Below are positions 53,797-63,816 of a stretch of 64,000 bases of DNA, piece after piece; positions within the stretch are counted from its first letter, which is position 1; each line of letters begins with the position of its first letter. The DNA comes from Saccharopolyspora indica (lineage in GTDB: Bacteria; Actinomycetota; Actinomycetes; Mycobacteriales; Pseudonocardiaceae). Under the pieces are notes generated by a model. That model had not been told where the DNA came from and did not search any database. It saw only the letters and a list, made by a program, of their open reading frames with translations. The stretch is from contig NZ_JAQGLB010000019.1 in assembly GCF_027853965.1 (NCBI RefSeq), positions 62,001 through 126,000 of the forward strand, read 5' to 3'. A program made the position numbers and the translations under genes.

Positions 53797-56133
53797 TCAG
53801 CGGCTCTGGTTGCCGCTGCCGTTCTCCTGAGCCGGGTCCGAGCCCTCCTGGCGCGGGGCCTGCTCGGCCTGCTGCTCGCCGGACTCCGGCGTCGCCGGGT
53901 GCTCGGCCTGCTGCGGCCCGCGCTCCCAGGACGGCGTCCAGTTGTACTGCTGGCCACCGGAGTAGTTGGACGAGCCCGACGGCGTGGTCGCCGGGGTCCA
54001 CCCGGGCGGCGCGCCGTAGTTCGGCGGCACCGCCTGCGGCGGCTGGCCGTACTGGCCGGGCTGCGGCTGCTGGATCTGCACCGTGCCCTGGTTGGCACCG
54101 GCACCGGCCGGCGTCGGCTCCTGCTGGCCCAGGGCCGGCGGGGCGCCGTTCTGGTTCACCGGTGCGGCGGGCGCCGGGGTCGGCTCCTCCTTGACCGGCG
54201 GCCACGGCTCGCCGCGCTCCTTGGCCAGCTCGCCGCGGGTCTTGATCGGCGGCTTGTCCGAGGGCGTGCGGCCACCGAAGTCGTTGAACGCGGTGATCCG
54301 GGGGCGCTTCTCCACGCTGGCGAAGATCCGCTCCAGGTCCTTGCGGTTCAGCGTCTCCTTGTCCAGCAGCTCCAGCACCAGCTCGTCGAGCACGTCGCGG
54401 TAGGTGCTGAGCACCTCCCACGCCTCGGTGTGCGCGGCCTCGATGAGGCGACGCACCTCCTCGTCGATCTCGTGCGCGACCTCGAGCGAGTAGTTCGGCT
54501 GCTGGCCGGCGGTGCGGCCCAGGAACGGGTCGCCCTCCTCCTTGCCGTACTTCACCGCGCCCAGGCGGGCGGTCATGCCGTACTCGGTGACCATCGCGCG
54601 GGCGATCTTGGTGGCCTGCTCGATGTCGCTGGAGGCACCGGTGGTGGGCTCGTGGAAGATCAGCTCCTCCGCGGAGCGGCCGCCCAGCGCGAACACCAGC
54701 CGGCCGATCATCTCCGAGCGGGTCATCATCTCCTTGTCGTCCTCGGGGACGACGAGGGCGTGCCCGCCGGTGCGACCGCGCGGCAGGATCGTCAGCTTGT
54801 AGACCGGCTCCAGGTCGGGCATCGCCCACGCGGCGAGCGCGTGCCCGCCCTCGTGGTAGGCGGTGATCTTCTTGTCCCGCTCCGAGATGATCTTGCTCTT
54901 GCGGCGCGGGCCGCCGACCACCCGGTCGACCGCTTCCTCCATGGCCGCGGCGGTGATCAGCTGGCCGTTCTCGCGCGCGGTGAGCAGCGCGGCCTCGTTG
55001 ACCACGTTCTCCAGGTCGGCGCCGGAGAAGCCGACGGTGCGCTTGGCCAGGCTGTCCATGTCGACGTCCTGGGCCAGCGGCTTGCCCTTGGAGTGCACGC
55101 CCAGGATCGCGCGGCGGCCGCGCAGGTCCGGCGCGGACACCGGGATCTGCCGGTCGAAGCGGCCCGGGCGCAGCAGCGCCGGGTCCAGGATGTCCGGGCG
55201 GTTGGTGGCGGCGATCAGGATGATGCCGCCGCGCGAGTCGAAGCCGTCCATCTCGACCAGCAGCTGGTTGAGGGTCTGCTCCCGCTCGTCGTGCCCGCCA
55301 CCGAGGCCGGCGCCGCGCTGGCGGCCGACCGCGTCGATCTCGTCGACGAAGATGATGCAGGGCGCGTTCTGCTTGGCCTGCTCGAACAGATCGCGCACCC
55401 GGGAGGCGCCGACACCGACGAACATCTCGACGAAGTCGGAACCGGAGATGGAGTAGAACGGCACTCCGGCCTCACCGGCGACCGCGCGCGCGAGCAGCGT
55501 CTTACCGGTGCCGGGCGGGCCGTAGAGCAGCACGCCCTTCGGGATCTTCGCGCCCAGCGCCTGGTAGCGGCCGGGGTTCTGCAGGAAGTCCTTGATCTCG
55601 TGCAGTTCCTCGACGGCCTCATCGGCGCCGGCGACGTCGGTGAACAGCGTCTTGGGCATGTCCTTGGTGAGCTGCTTGGCCTTGGACTTGCCGAAGTTCA
55701 GGACGCGGTTCCCGCCGCCCTGGACGTTGTTCATCATCCACATCAGCAGCAGCACGAGCAGGCCGATGGGCACCAGGTAGAACAGCATCTGCACCCAGAA
55801 CGAGTCCTGGGAGACCTTGGTGTTCCACACCGGCACGTGCGCGTTGCGGATCTCGTCGACCACCTTGTCGGTGGCCCCCGCGGGGTACTGCGCGATCAGC
55901 TGGTTGCTGCCATCGAAGTTCTGGCCGTCATTAAGGGTCAGCCGGACCCGCTGCTCCTTGTCCTCGATGGTCGCTTCCTTGACCTTGCCCTGAGCGATCT
56001 GCTCGAGCGCCTGCGACGTGGAGACTTCGCGGTAGGCGCGCGTCTCGTCGAAGAGCACGTTGAAGGACAAGATCAACAGAAAAGCGATGAGGATCCACAG
56101 CAGCGGATTGCGGAGCAGGCGCTTTCGGTCCAT
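53797..56133 (-). CDS. ftsH: ATP-dependent membrane zinc metalloprotease FtsH
   Basis: A 778-residue membrane protease with quality-control and regulatory roles. Two membrane helices (about 9-27 and 112-131) flank the extracytoplasmic domain. The AAA domain has Walker A GPPGTGKT, Walker [16 protein letters not shown] and the second region of homology. The zinc site is HEGGH in [13 protein letters not shown]. The C-terminal 130 or so residues are a disordered Pro/Gln/Gly tail, longer than in E. coli FtsH (644 residues) but usual for actinobacteria. The ATG at 56133 has no strong ribosome site. Confidence 0.97.
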   Translation of the reverse strand: MDRKRLLRNPLLWILIAFLLILSFNVLFDETRAYREVSTSQALEQIAQGKVKEATIEDKEQRVRLTLNDGQNFDGSNQLIAQYPAGATDKVVDEIRNAHVPVWNTKVSQDSFWVQMLFYLVPIGLLVLLLMWMMNNVQGGGNRVLNFGKSKAKQLTKDMPKTLFTDVAGADEAVEELHEIKDFLQNPGRYQALGAKIPKGVLLYGPPGTGKTLLARAVAGEAGVPFYSISGSDFVEMFVGVGASRVRDLFEQAKQNAPCIIFVDEIDAVGRQRGAGLGGGHDEREQTLNQLLVEMDGFDSRGGIILIAATNRPDILDPALLRPGRFDRQIPVSAPDLRGRRAILGVHSKGKPLAQDVDMDSLAKRTVGFSGADLENVVNEAALLTARENGQLITAAAMEEAVDRVVGGPRRKSKIISERDKKITAYHEGGHALAAWAMPDLEPVYKLTILPRGRTGGHALVVPEDDKEMMTRSEMIGRLVFALGGRSAEELIFHEPTTGASSDIEQATKIARAMVTEYGMTARLGAVKYGKEEGDPFLGRTAGQQPNYSLEVAHEIDEEVRRLIEAAHTEAWEVLSTYRDVLDELVLELLDKETLNRKDLERIFASVEKRPRITAFNDFGGRTPSDKPPIKTRGELAKERGEPWPPVKEEPTPAPAAPVNQNGAPPALGQQEPTPAGAGANQGTVQIQQPQPGQYGQPPQAVPPNYGAPPGWTPATTPSGSSNYSGGQQYNWTPSWERGPQQAEHPATPESGEQQAEQAPRQEGSDPAQENGSGNQSR

Positions 56134-56430
56134 TCACTTGCGGCCGACGGGCGGCCTCGACCCTCCCTGACTGTCACTTCGGGCGACGGCTGCTCGGCAG
56201 ACACACTTCATCGTCGCCGTCAACCCCTTCAGACCAGCGTACCGGCCGATGTGCGGGCCCGACCACGCCGAACCCGACACAGGTTGAACAGCGTATCCGG
56301 TCGACCCGCCCGCGCGGGGCAGGAGGGTCGAACCGGGCACGCCCAACAGCCCGTCGGCGAATGCCGTCCGCGCTTGTGCAAGCGGCGGCAGCCGCTTTGA
56401 GCGGCTACGCAACGTAACCACCCGCGGGTT

Positions 56431-56518
56431 CTGAGAGGCTTCCTGGCGAGGACGGCCCCTCCGCCGTGTATTCGGTCATACATCAGGAGGGGCACCCGCA
56501 GTCCAGGGAGCCTCTCAG
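56431..56518. repeat. 88-bp structured element, copy B
   Basis: Outer arms 56431-56446 (CTGAGAGGCTTCCTGG) and 56503-56518 (CCAGGGAGCCTCTCAG) pair at all 16 positions (one G-T). Inner CCCCTCC (56456-56462) pairs with GGAGGGG (56486-56492). It lies 57 bp after the hpt stop, in the 441-bp gap before ftsH. The rest of the gap holds an inverted repeat-rich stretch at 56370-56430 (CGCTTGTGCAAGCG and AGCCGCT/AGCGGCT) and the ftsH leader; no gene is visible. Confidence 0.88.
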
Positions 56519-56574
56519 GTTCCGCTAAGCAACCACCCACGCAAAACAACCACCAACAGGCTCCTGCGCAGGCG

Positions 56575-57129
56575 TCAGACGCCCGACGTGTAGACCTTCG
56601 GATCGAGCGTGCCGATGTAAGGGAGGTCACGGTAGCGCTCGGCGTAGTCCAGGCCGTAGCCGACCACGAACTCGTTCGGGATGTCGAAGCCGACGTAGCG
56701 CACCGGCACGTCGACCTGCACCGCGTCCGGCTTGCGCAGCAGCGTGCACACCTCCAGCGAGGCGGGGTTGCGCGAGCTGAGGTTCTTCAACAGCCAGGAC
56801 AGCGTCAGCCCGGAGTCGATGATGTCCTCGACGATCAGCACGTGCCTGCCCGCGATGTCGCGGTCCAGGTCCTTCAGGATCCGCACCACCCCGGAGGAGG
56901 AGGTCGACGAGCCGTACGAGCTGACCGCCATGAACTCCAGCTGGGCGGGCTGCGGCAGGGCCCGCGCGAAGTCGGTCATGAACATCACCGCGCCCTTGAG
57001 CACGCCCACCAGCAGCAGATCCCCCCCGGCCTGCTGGTAGTCCTCGTCGACCTGCTTGGCCAACTCGGTGACCTTGTCCTTGATCTGCTGCTCGCTGATG
57101 AGCACAGAAGCGATGTCGCCGTCGTACAC
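56575..57129 (-). CDS. hpt: hypoxanthine phosphoribosyltransferase
   Basis: A purine-salvage enzyme of about 184 residues. The PRPP loop is [53 protein letters not shown] and [18 protein letters not shown] are also typical. The GTG at 57129 ([10 protein letters not shown]) follows GAGGGG. A TTG at 57186 would add 19 unconserved residues. It is in tandem with tilS upstream, as in many bacteria. Confidence 0.96.
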   Translation of the reverse strand: MYDGDIASVLISEQQIKDKVTELAKQVDEDYQQAGGDLLLVGVLKGAVMFMTDFARALPQPAQLEFMAVSSYGSSTSSSGVVRILKDLDRDIAGRHVLIVEDIIDSGLTLSWLLKNLSSRNPASLEVCTLLRKPDAVQVDVPVRYVGFDIPNEFVVGYGLDYAERYRDLPYIGTLDPKVYTSGV

Positions 57130-57198
57130 GGCCCGGCTTCCCCTCGTCGTCGGATCTCCGGTGCTGCCCGCCCCGGTGTCGAACAAGCGCGTCGCCCG

Positions 57199-58185
57199 TC
57201 AGCCATTCGGCGGCTTGCGACCCGCCCCTTCGACTTGAAGCGTGCCATGCGCGCGGAAAAGCACAAAGTCACCCGGCAAGCTCGGCCCGCCCTGCCCGCG
57301 CCAGTCCGACACCAGCGCATCGGCGGCTCGCAGGTGCGCATCGGTCAGCTCCGGCACGCCCCGGTCGAGCAGCCACGCCTTCACCACCCGGCGCCGCAGC
57401 GCGGCCGGAATCTCCTTCAGCGCCAAGGCATCCAGCCCATCACCGGCCGCCACCCGGCGGCGCTCGGCGGCGGCCAGCGCGTCCAGCGCGTCGGCGTCCT
57501 CCCGCAGCTGCTGCGCGGTCCGGGCCAACGCCTCGTGAACGCCACCTTGCAGGACGGCTTCCATCAGCGGAAGAACTTCTGTGCGCAACCGCACACGGGT
57601 GAACCGGGCATCGGCGTTGTGCGGATCCCGCCAGGGCTCGATCCCGAGCTCCCGGCAAGCGGCCTCGGTGGTCTCCCGCCGCACGCCCAGGAACGGCCGC
57701 GCCCACGGCGGATCCACCGGCCGCATCCCCGAGATCGACCGCGCCCCCGAACCGCGCCCCAACCCGAGCAGCACGGTTTCGGCCTGGTCGTCGAGGGTGT
57801 GCCCGAGCAGGACGAGCGAACCGGGCGGGCACTTCTCGCGCAGCACCCGGTACCGCGCGCGACGCGCGGCGGCCTCAGGCCCCCCGACTCCCCCGACCTG
57901 CACTCTCACCACCTCGGCAACGGCGCCGAGCCCGGCGAGCTGCTGGGCCGCGCGAGCGGCGACGTCGGCGGAGCCGACCTGGAGCCCGTGATCCACCACG
58001 ACAGCGCGCAGCGCGACGCCGGCGTGCCGGGCAGCGTGCGAGGCGGCAGCGGCGAGCGCCAGCGAGTCCGCGCCGCCGGAGCACGCGACGACCAGCGGAG
58101 CGCCCCGGAACGGCGCGGCCTCGGCGGAGCCGAGCAAGCGCCGGACGGCGCCGCGGACGGCGCTGACGGCGGGAGGCGGCGGCAC
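57199..58185 (-). CDS. tilS: tRNA(Ile)-lysidine synthase
   Basis: About 328 residues. It modifies the wobble C34 of tRNA-Ile (CAU) to lysidine so that AUA is read. The PP-loop ACSGGADSLALAAA is near residue 35, followed by VVDHGLQVGSADVAA, LLGHTLDDQAETVLLGL and GIEPWRDPHNADARFTRVRLR. It has the short actinobacterial form without the full C-terminal domain. The GTG at 58185 has GGGAG 9 nt upstream. It ends 70 bp before the hpt start. Confidence 0.95.
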   Translation of the reverse strand: MPPPPAVSAVRGAVRRLLGSAEAAPFRGAPLVVACSGGADSLALAAAASHAARHAGVALRAVVVDHGLQVGSADVAARAAQQLAGLGAVAEVVRVQVGGVGGPEAAARRARYRVLREKCPPGSLVLLGHTLDDQAETVLLGLGRGSGARSISGMRPVDPPWARPFLGVRRETTEAACRELGIEPWRDPHNADARFTRVRLRTEVLPLMEAVLQGGVHEALARTAQQLREDADALDALAAAERRRVAAGDGLDALALKEIPAALRRRVVKAWLLDRGVPELTDAHLRAADALVSDWRGQGGPSLPGDFVLFRAHGTLQVEGAGRKPPNG

Positions 58186-58252
58186 GCCGCCATTCTCCCG
58201 CCACCCGGAAGCCCCGACGCACAGCATCCGCGCTCACACGTTCGAGCGAGGA

Positions 58253-58299
58253 GTGAAGGGCACCTTTCACCAACAAACTTGGCGAAAGGTGCCCTTCAC
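58253..58299. repeat. long hairpin, GTGAAGGGCACC family, copy 3
   Basis: Arms GTGAAGGGCACCTTT and AAAGGTGCCCTTCAC with inner CACCAA/TTGGCG pairing (one C-A mismatch) and a 5-nt loop. It lies upstream of tilS. Together with copy 4 it fills the gap to the next gene. Confidence 0.85.
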
Positions 58300-58326
58300 C
58301 CCGGTATCGATCGGGGTGGCGGAAAT

Positions 58327-58375
58327 GGTGAGGGGCACCTTTTAGCAAGTTACTTGCTAAAAGGTGCCCTTCACC
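58327..58375 (-). repeat. long hairpin, GTGAAGGGCACC family, copy 4
   Basis: Arms GGTGAGGGGCACCTTTTAGC and GCTAAAAGGTGCCCTTCACC pair over about 22 bp with one mismatch. It lies 4 bp past the stop of the DUF2342 gene and probably ends its transcript. Confidence 0.85.
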
Positions 58376-58379
58376 GGGG

Positions 58380-59492
58380 TCAGCCGTGGATGCGGCGGAT
58401 CCAGGTGTCGGGGGTGGAGATCTCGGCGCGGGTGGGCAGGTGGTCGGGGGAGGTCCAGATGGCGTTGAAGCCGGTCATGCCTACCTGGTCGACGACGTGG
58501 CGGGTGAAGGCCGCGCCCTGGGCGTACTGGCGGATCTTCGCGTCCACGCCGAGGAGGCTGCGCAGGATTCGGTCGAGGAGGCCGCCGCCCTTGCGGCGTT
58601 CGGTGAAGCGGCTGCGGATCGTCGCCACGCTCGGCACCACTCGCGGGCCCACCGCGTCCATCACGTGGTCCGCGTGGCCCTCCAGGAGGGTGGAGATGGC
58701 GATGATGCGGTCCAGCGCGAGGCGCTGTTGGGGCGTCTGCAGCAGTTCGATCACGCCGAGCATGCCCGGGCTGGAGTCGCCGGAGCGGGCCGCGCGGGCT
58801 TCCCGCAGGACCGTCGGCAGCCTGCTCAGCAGCTCACCGGTGGTGCCCTCCATCTCCGCGAGCAGGATGCCGAGGCTCTCGGCGAAGTGCTCGCGCAGCC
58901 ACGGCACCGCGTTGAACTGCAGGCGGTGCGTGGATTCGTGCAGGCAGACCCACATCGAGAAGTCGTCGGCGGGCACGCCGAGAGAGCGCTGGGCCGCGAC
59001 GATGTTCGGCGCGACCAGCAGCAGCTTGCCGCGCTGCCCGGCCACGCCGGACTCGCCGTACGGGTCGAACTGCCCCAGCACCTTGCCGCCGAGGTAGGCG
59101 AGCACGAGCCCGGCCTGCACCCCGGCGCTGCGCGAGCTCAGCCCGGTGAACAGGTCGTCGACGCGCTGCATCCGGGCATCGGCCGAGGACAGCGCGGCGT
59201 CGGTCAGGGCGGCCAGGCCGTGCGCCGCGCCGTGCACCCAGGCCGGCCGGTCCACGACGTCGCCCGCGATGATCGGCAGCTCCTGGCCGAGGCCGGTCAC
59301 CTCGCGCACGTGGCTCTCGGCGTCGACGCTGAACCGCCGCAGCGCGCGAACCGCCCGCTCAGCCTCCGCTCGCGGCACCTCGGGGCCCGGCTTCATCAGC
59401 CGGACCGCGGTGGCGACGGCGACGTTCCAGTCCAGCGGCCGGTGCTCCCCCGCCGCGCCCGGCGTCGGCAGGGTGGAAGGTCGGGCGTTCAC
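58380..59492 (-). CDS. DUF2342 zinc-dependent metalloprotease-like protein
   Basis: A 370-residue zincin-like protein, the counterpart by order of M. tuberculosis Rv3626c. The metal motif is HESTH (LHESTHRLQFNAVPWL), with a downstream Glu in LLEGHADHVMD as likely third ligand. The substrate is unknown. No signal peptide or membrane helix is visible, so it acts in the cytoplasm or at the membrane face. The GTG at 59492 has TACGGT exactly 7 nt upstream and no Shine-Dalgarno sequence. Confidence 0.9.
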   Translation of the reverse strand: MNARPSTLPTPGAAGEHRPLDWNVAVATAVRLMKPGPEVPRAEAERAVRALRRFSVDAESHVREVTGLGQELPIIAGDVVDRPAWVHGAAHGLAALTDAALSSADARMQRVDDLFTGLSSRSAGVQAGLVLAYLGGKVLGQFDPYGESGVAGQRGKLLLVAPNIVAAQRSLGVPADDFSMWVCLHESTHRLQFNAVPWLREHFAESLGILLAEMEGTTGELLSRLPTVLREARAARSGDSSPGMLGVIELLQTPQQRLALDRIIAISTLLEGHADHVMDAVGPRVVPSVATIRSRFTERRKGGGLLDRILRSLLGVDAKIRQYAQGAAFTRHVVDQVGMTGFNAIWTSPDHLPTRAEISTPDTWIRRIHG

Positions 59493-59499
59493 ACGACCG

Positions 59500-59505
59500 A
59501 CCGTA
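59500..59505 (-). promoter_or_regulatory. -10 box for leaderless DUF2342 mRNA
   Basis: TACGGT on the minus strand ends exactly 7 nt before the GTG at 59492. Confidence 0.5.
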
Positions 59506-59546
59506 CCCGCTGCCCGGTGCCCTGTCGCCGAACTCGGCGGCGGCGC

Positions 59547-62500
59547 TCAGCGGCAACCGCAGCTGTGCAGCGCTCCGGTGACGGCGTCCAGCGCCTTGCG
59601 GCCCTCGTCCGGCGTGCCCGAACCGTTGGACATCAGCGCGAACACCAGCAGCCTGCCGTCCTTCGTCACGACCGTGCCCGCCAGGCTGTTGACGCCGGTC
59701 AGCGTGCCGGTCTTCGCCCGCACCCAGCCGCGGCCGTCGCTGCTGCCGTAGCGCCCCTGCAGGCTGCCGCTGCCGCCCGCCACCGGCAGGCCGGTCAGCA
59801 GGCCCCGCAGCTTCGCCGCCTGCGGCGGCAGCCCGCCCTCCGGGCTGGCCTCCGTGGTCGCCGTGGTCAGCAGTTCCGCGAGCAGCTTGGGCGTGGCCCG
59901 GTCGTCGACCGACAGCCCGCTGCCGTCAGCCATCTCGGTGCCGCTGACGTCGAAGCCGTGGTCGGCCAGCACCTTGCGCACGGCCTGCCACGAGCCCTCG
60001 AACGACGGGAAGTGACCGGTCGCGATGGCCACCTCGTGCGCGAGCACCTCGGCGAGCATGTTGTCCGAGTGCAGCATCGCGATGTCGACCATCTCCTGCA
60101 CCGTCGGCGACTGCACCTGGCCGAGGACCTCCCCGTTGCCCGGCGCCGAGACCTCCCCGCCCACCGTCGCGCCGAAAGCGTCGGCGAGCCGCTGCGCGGC
60201 CTGCCGCGCGGGCTGCTCGGTCCGCGGGCTGTACTCCTGGGTCGGGTCGTCGCGGCCGCCGTTGAGCATCACCGGCTCCATCGGCGCCATCATCCCGGCG
60301 CGCACGTCGCCCGGCAGCCAGCCCTTCGCCAGCTTCGGCGCCTGGTAGCGGCCGGTGTCGAGCTGCACCGAGGTCACGTTCCCGCCGGTCGCCTCCCGCA
60401 CCTGCTGGATCAGGTCGTCGAACCGGGCGGCTCCCGGGTACACCGACTCCTTGCCGGGCGGCAGCGTGGACAGCGTCACGTCACCGCCGCCGACCAGGAC
60501 GACGCTGCCCGGCTCGTTGCCGCGCACCACCTTGGTGGTCAGCCGCTGGTCGTGGTCGAGGACGAGCAGCGCTGCGCTCATGGCGAGCAGCTTGCCGGTC
60601 GACGCCGGGAGCAGGGCCTGGTCCGGGGTCTGCGACCACAGCACCTGCCCGGTCCGGGCGTCCCGCACGGTCCCGGCGAGGGTGCCCAGCGCGGGGTTGC
60701 TCAGCGGGCCGGCCAGGACCGCCTCGACCCCGGACGGCGTGGGCTGCGGCGCGTCCTGGGCCAGCGGCTTGATCGACGGGTCGAGCCGGACGGGCGGCGG
60801 CGGATCCTCGATCTGCGCCTGCATCAGCAGCTGCGGCCCGAAGCCGATGCCCGCGGCGAGCAGCACGACGACCGCCGCGGCGACGGCGATGAGCCCCTTG
60901 CGGCTCCGCTTCGCCGGCGCGGCGGGCTGCGCCTGCCCGACGTGCTGCGGCTGAGCCCGCCCGGCGAAGTCATCCGAGGTGGCCGCGTGCGGCGGCTCGA
61001 TGCGCGCGGGCTGCGCCCGCAATCCGGCGAAGTCCTCCGGTGCGGCCACCGGAGGAGGGCCCTGCGGCGGTTTGGCGTGCGGCGCGGTGAGCCCGGCGAA
61101 GTCGTCGGGCGACGCGGTCGGCGCGGACAAGCCGGGGAAATCGCCTGGCGACGCGGTCGGCGCGTCCAGCCCGGCGGCCTCCCCCGGCGACGCGGCCGGG
61201 GCCGCCAGACCGGCGAAGTCGGCCGGTGACGCCGGGCGCGGGGCGCTGAAGTCCGGGCGGGCGAACTGCTGGGTCCGCTCGGCGGGCGCGACCGGCGGCA
61301 CCACCGGGATGCGCTGCGTCGCCGGGCCCGGATCGGCGGGTTTCCGCAGCTCGGCGAGGTCGGAGAGCTCGAGCCGGGTGGTGCGCTCCACCTCGGTCTC
61401 GGCGGGCACCTTGGCGATCAGCTGGGTGCTCTCGGCAGGCCGCTCCTCGGGGGCGGCGGGAACCCGCGGCATCTGCTGCGTGCTGTCGACCCGCTCGACC
61501 TCGGCGGCCTCGACGCGGCCGATCGTCTGCGTCTGCTCGACGGCGGCCGGTGGCGGCGCGTCGGTGATCGGCTTGAACTGCTGGGTCTGCTCGACAGCGG
61601 TCGGCGGCGGGACGACGGGCCCGGTCGGGCCGTCCTCCGCATCGTCGTCCGGCTCCGGCTCCTCGGCGGCTTCCTCCGCCGGAGCCGCGTCGTCGGCGGG
61701 CCAGGACACCGGCTGCTCATCGGCGCTGTCCGACGGCGCCTGCTCGGCAGGCTTCTCATCAGCGGGAACAACGCTCACCGAAACGGTCTCGGCCGCGTCG
61801 TCGGCAGCGGCGTCCGACTTCTCGTCGACGTCCTGCTCGCTCGCGTCCTCCGGCGGAGCCTGCTCGTCGGCCTTCTCTGCCGAGGGCTCGTCAGCAGCGC
61901 TCTCGGCGACACCGTCCGCCTGCTCACCAGCGGAATCAATGCTCGTCGCGGCTTCGGCGACGCTCTCCTCAGCAGCGTCCGGCTGCTCGACGGCTTCCGC
62001 GTCGGTCGCCGACTCATCGCTCGTCGAGTCGGCCTCATCGGCGTCCGGCTGATCGACGGCGCTGCCCGGCGAAGCCTCTGCGTCGGGCTGCTCACCAGCA
62101 GAAACATCGCTCGCCGCAGCGCCATCGTCGGTCGCCGACTCGTCGTCGGCGGCCTCGGAGCTCTCGGCGGGCTGCTCCTCTTCGGGAGCGGCATCGGGTG
62201 CCGGTTCATCGCCAGAGTCCGCAGCGTCACCGGACCCCGCAGCGTCACCGGAGACCGCAGCATCACCAGACTCCGCAGCGTCACCAGACTCCACGGCGGC
62301 CTGCGGCGGCTCCTCGGCGCGCTCCGGTTCCGCACCGCCGACATCGACGGTGCCGGTGACGCGCCCGGTCACCGTGCGGCCCTCAGCGCTGTCGTCCTGG
62401 TCGGCAGCGGAAGCCGGGGCTTCGGCGGGCTCGTCCTCGCCCTGATCAGCGGATTCGGCCGGGCTCGGCTCTTCCGCCGAGTCGGCGGCGCCGTCCTGAT

Positions 62501-63059
62501 CGGCAGGCTCCGGGTCTTCCGGAGTCCCCTGCTCCGCGGAGTCGCTCTCCGATTCCTCGGCAGCACCCTGACCAGCGCCGTCCGCCGCTTCGCCATCGGT
62601 CGGCTCGGCGGGAGCTTCCGCGTCGGCGGGCTCCGCAGCCTCGTCCTCGGCGTCCGGGAGGTTGCCCGCGACGCGCTTCGAGGCGCTCGCGTCCTCGCGC
62701 TCGGCGGTCTGCGACCGAGCGGTCTCGGGCTCGTCCCCGACGGTCTGCAACCGGGTGGTCTCCCGCTCGGCCTCGACGGTCTGGAGCCGGGTCGTTTCCG
62801 CCTCCGGCTCGGCCAGCGCACCCGACACGCGCTTCGACACCGCGGCTGTGCGCTTCGTCTCAGCTCCGTCCGCCTGCTCGGCGGCTTCCGCGGTGCGATC
62901 GGGTTCTGGTGGGGTGGTGTCCGACGCCTCCGGGGCGGGGGCTTCCGCAGGTCGGTTCGGCGATGACGCAGCGGTTGGGCTTGGGCTCTCGTTGTCCGAC
63001 GACGACGCCCGAGCGCCGGTTTCGGCCACCTCACCCCGGTTGTTCTGGGGTTCGGGCAC
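59547..63059 (-). CDS. dacB: D-alanyl-D-alanine carboxypeptidase (PBP4/S13) with about 720-residue cytoplasmic tail
   Basis: A 1,170-residue protein, whereas usual S13 enzymes are 450-500. The C-terminal part is a normal extracellular PBP4 domain with SxxK in [12 protein letters not shown], SxN in [11 protein letters not shown] and KTG in RAKTGTLTG; it trims peptidoglycan peptides. A single membrane helix lies near 722-742 after KRSRKG. The N-terminal part is acidic and disordered. It carries TRLQTV repeats, SGDAA repeats (about 265-290), six TQ-x-hydrophobic motifs (about 488-600) and six DFAGL-type repeats (about 612-700). The GTG at 63059 has AGGAGG upstream. The tail probably faces the cytoplasm. 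Confidence 0.92.
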   Translation of the reverse strand: MPEPQNNRGEVAETGARASSSDNESPSPTAASSPNRPAEAPAPEASDTTPPEPDRTAEAAEQADGAETKRTAAVSKRVSGALAEPEAETTRLQTVEAERETTRLQTVGDEPETARSQTAEREDASASKRVAGNLPDAEDEAAEPADAEAPAEPTDGEAADGAGQGAAEESESDSAEQGTPEDPEPADQDGAADSAEEPSPAESADQGEDEPAEAPASAADQDDSAEGRTVTGRVTGTVDVGGAEPERAEEPPQAAVESGDAAESGDAAVSGDAAGSGDAADSGDEPAPDAAPEEEQPAESSEAADDESATDDGAAASDVSAGEQPDAEASPGSAVDQPDADEADSTSDESATDAEAVEQPDAAEESVAEAATSIDSAGEQADGVAESAADEPSAEKADEQAPPEDASEQDVDEKSDAAADDAAETVSVSVVPADEKPAEQAPSDSADEQPVSWPADDAAPAEEAAEEPEPDDDAEDGPTGPVVPPPTAVEQTQQFKPITDAPPPAAVEQTQTIGRVEAAEVERVDSTQQMPRVPAAPEERPAESTQLIAKVPAETEVERTTRLELSDLAELRKPADPGPATQRIPVVPPVAPAERTQQFARPDFSAPRPASPADFAGLAAPAASPGEAAGLDAPTASPGDFPGLSAPTASPDDFAGLTAPHAKPPQGPPPVAAPEDFAGLRAQPARIEPPHAATSDDFAGRAQPQHVGQAQPAAPAKRSRKGLIAVAAAVVVLLAAGIGFGPQLLMQAQIEDPPPPVRLDPSIKPLAQDAPQPTPSGVEAVLAGPLSNPALGTLAGTVRDARTGQVLWSQTPDQALLPASTGKLLAMSAALLVLDHDQRLTTKVVRGNEPGSVVLVGGGDVTLSTLPPGKESVYPGAARFDDLIQQVREATGGNVTSVQLDTGRYQAPKLAKGWLPGDVRAGMMAPMEPVMLNGGRDDPTQEYSPRTEQPARQAAQRLADAFGATVGGEVSAPGNGEVLGQVQSPTVQEMVDIAMLHSDNMLAEVLAHEVAIATGHFPSFEGSWQAVRKVLADHGFDVSGTEMADGSGLSVDDRATPKLLAELLTTATTEASPEGGLPPQAAKLRGLLTGLPVAGGSGSLQGRYGSSDGRGWVRAKTGTLTGVNSLAGTVVTKDGRLLVFALMSNGSGTPDEGRKALDAVTGALHSCGCR

Positions 63060-63205
63060 GTGCTCCTCCTCGACGGATCGCCAGCCTGCCAGATTGCGAG
63101 CTCCCGCACTGCGGTGGGGCTCGGTGCGCTGCCGTGGTCCACACTAGACGTGGCCGCGCACCGGAGCGGGCGGCTGCATCCGACGCAAGACGAGTGAGGA
63201 ACCGC

Positions 63206-63694
63206 GTGGACTTCGACGTCACGATCGAGATCCCCAAGGGGAACCGGAACAAGTACGAGGTGGACCACGAGACGGGGCGGATCCGCCTCGACCGCACGCT
63301 GTTCACCGCCACCCAGTACCCGGCCGACTACGGGTTCATCGAGGACACCCTCGGCGAGGACGGCGACCCGTTGGACGCGCTGGTGCTGGTCCAGGAGCCG
63401 ACCTTCCCGGGCTGCCTGATCAAGTCGCGCGCCATCGGCATGTTCCGGATGCGGGACGAGAAGGGCGGCGACGACAAGGTCATCTGCGTGCCCTCGGACG
63501 ACCCGCGCCAGGAGCACCTCCGCGACATCCACCACCTCTCCGAGTTCTACCGGCTGGAGATCCAGCACTTCTTCGAGGTGTACAAGGACCTGGAACCGGG
63601 CAAGAGCGTGGAAGGCGCGACCTGGGTCGGCCGCACGGAGGCCGAAGAGGAGATCAAGCGCTCGTACGAGCGGCTCAAGGAGCAGGGTCACTGA
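63206..63694 (+). CDS. ppa: inorganic pyrophosphatase
   Basis: A 162-residue family I soluble pyrophosphatase that hydrolyses PPi in the cytoplasm. The metal-binding signature DGDPLDALV is intact, with NKYEVD and [11 protein letters not shown] before it and [10 protein letters not shown] after. The GTG at 63206 has GAGG before it. A strong terminator follows at 63707. Confidence 0.97.
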   Translation: MDFDVTIEIPKGNRNKYEVDHETGRIRLDRTLFTATQYPADYGFIEDTLGEDGDPLDALVLVQEPTFPGCLIKSRAIGMFRMRDEKGGDDKVICVPSDDPRQEHLRDIHHLSEFYRLEIQHFFEVYKDLEPGKSVEGATWVGRTEAEEEIKRSYERLKEQGH

Positions 63695-63706
63695 AACCCG
63701 GCCCGC

Positions 63707-63750
63707 AAAACGAGCCCTCCCCGCTTCGCGCGAGGGAGGGCTTTGTTTTG
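63707..63750 (+). terminator. Rho-independent terminator after ppa
   Basis: AGCCCTCCC pairs with GGGAGGGCT, followed by TTGTTTTG. The outer CAAAAC and GTTTTG can extend the stem, so it should work in both directions for ppa and the converging gene at the right end. Confidence 0.85.
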
Positions 63751-63758
63751 CCCCGAGG

Positions 63759-63800
63759 TTGTCCACAACCCTGGGGATAACTCGTCCCGCCTGTGGACAA
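63759..63800. promoter_or_regulatory. two inverted DnaA-box-like sites
   Basis: TTGTCCACA at 63759-63767 and its exact reverse complement TGTGGACAA at 63792-63800 match the high-GC DnaA-box consensus. A partial TGTGGA follows at 63805. They lie between two converging genes, away from any visible origin features such as dnaA, dnaN or an AT-rich zone. Confidence 0.5.
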
Positions 63801-63816
63801 CTCTGTGGAATCCCTC

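Noticed and set aside
53239-56400. Long plus-strand open frame (about 1,050 codons) opposite ftsH and folE
   Set aside because: It is the mirror of two clear conserved genes; its product is low-complexity Leu/Ala/Arg/Gly without motifs.
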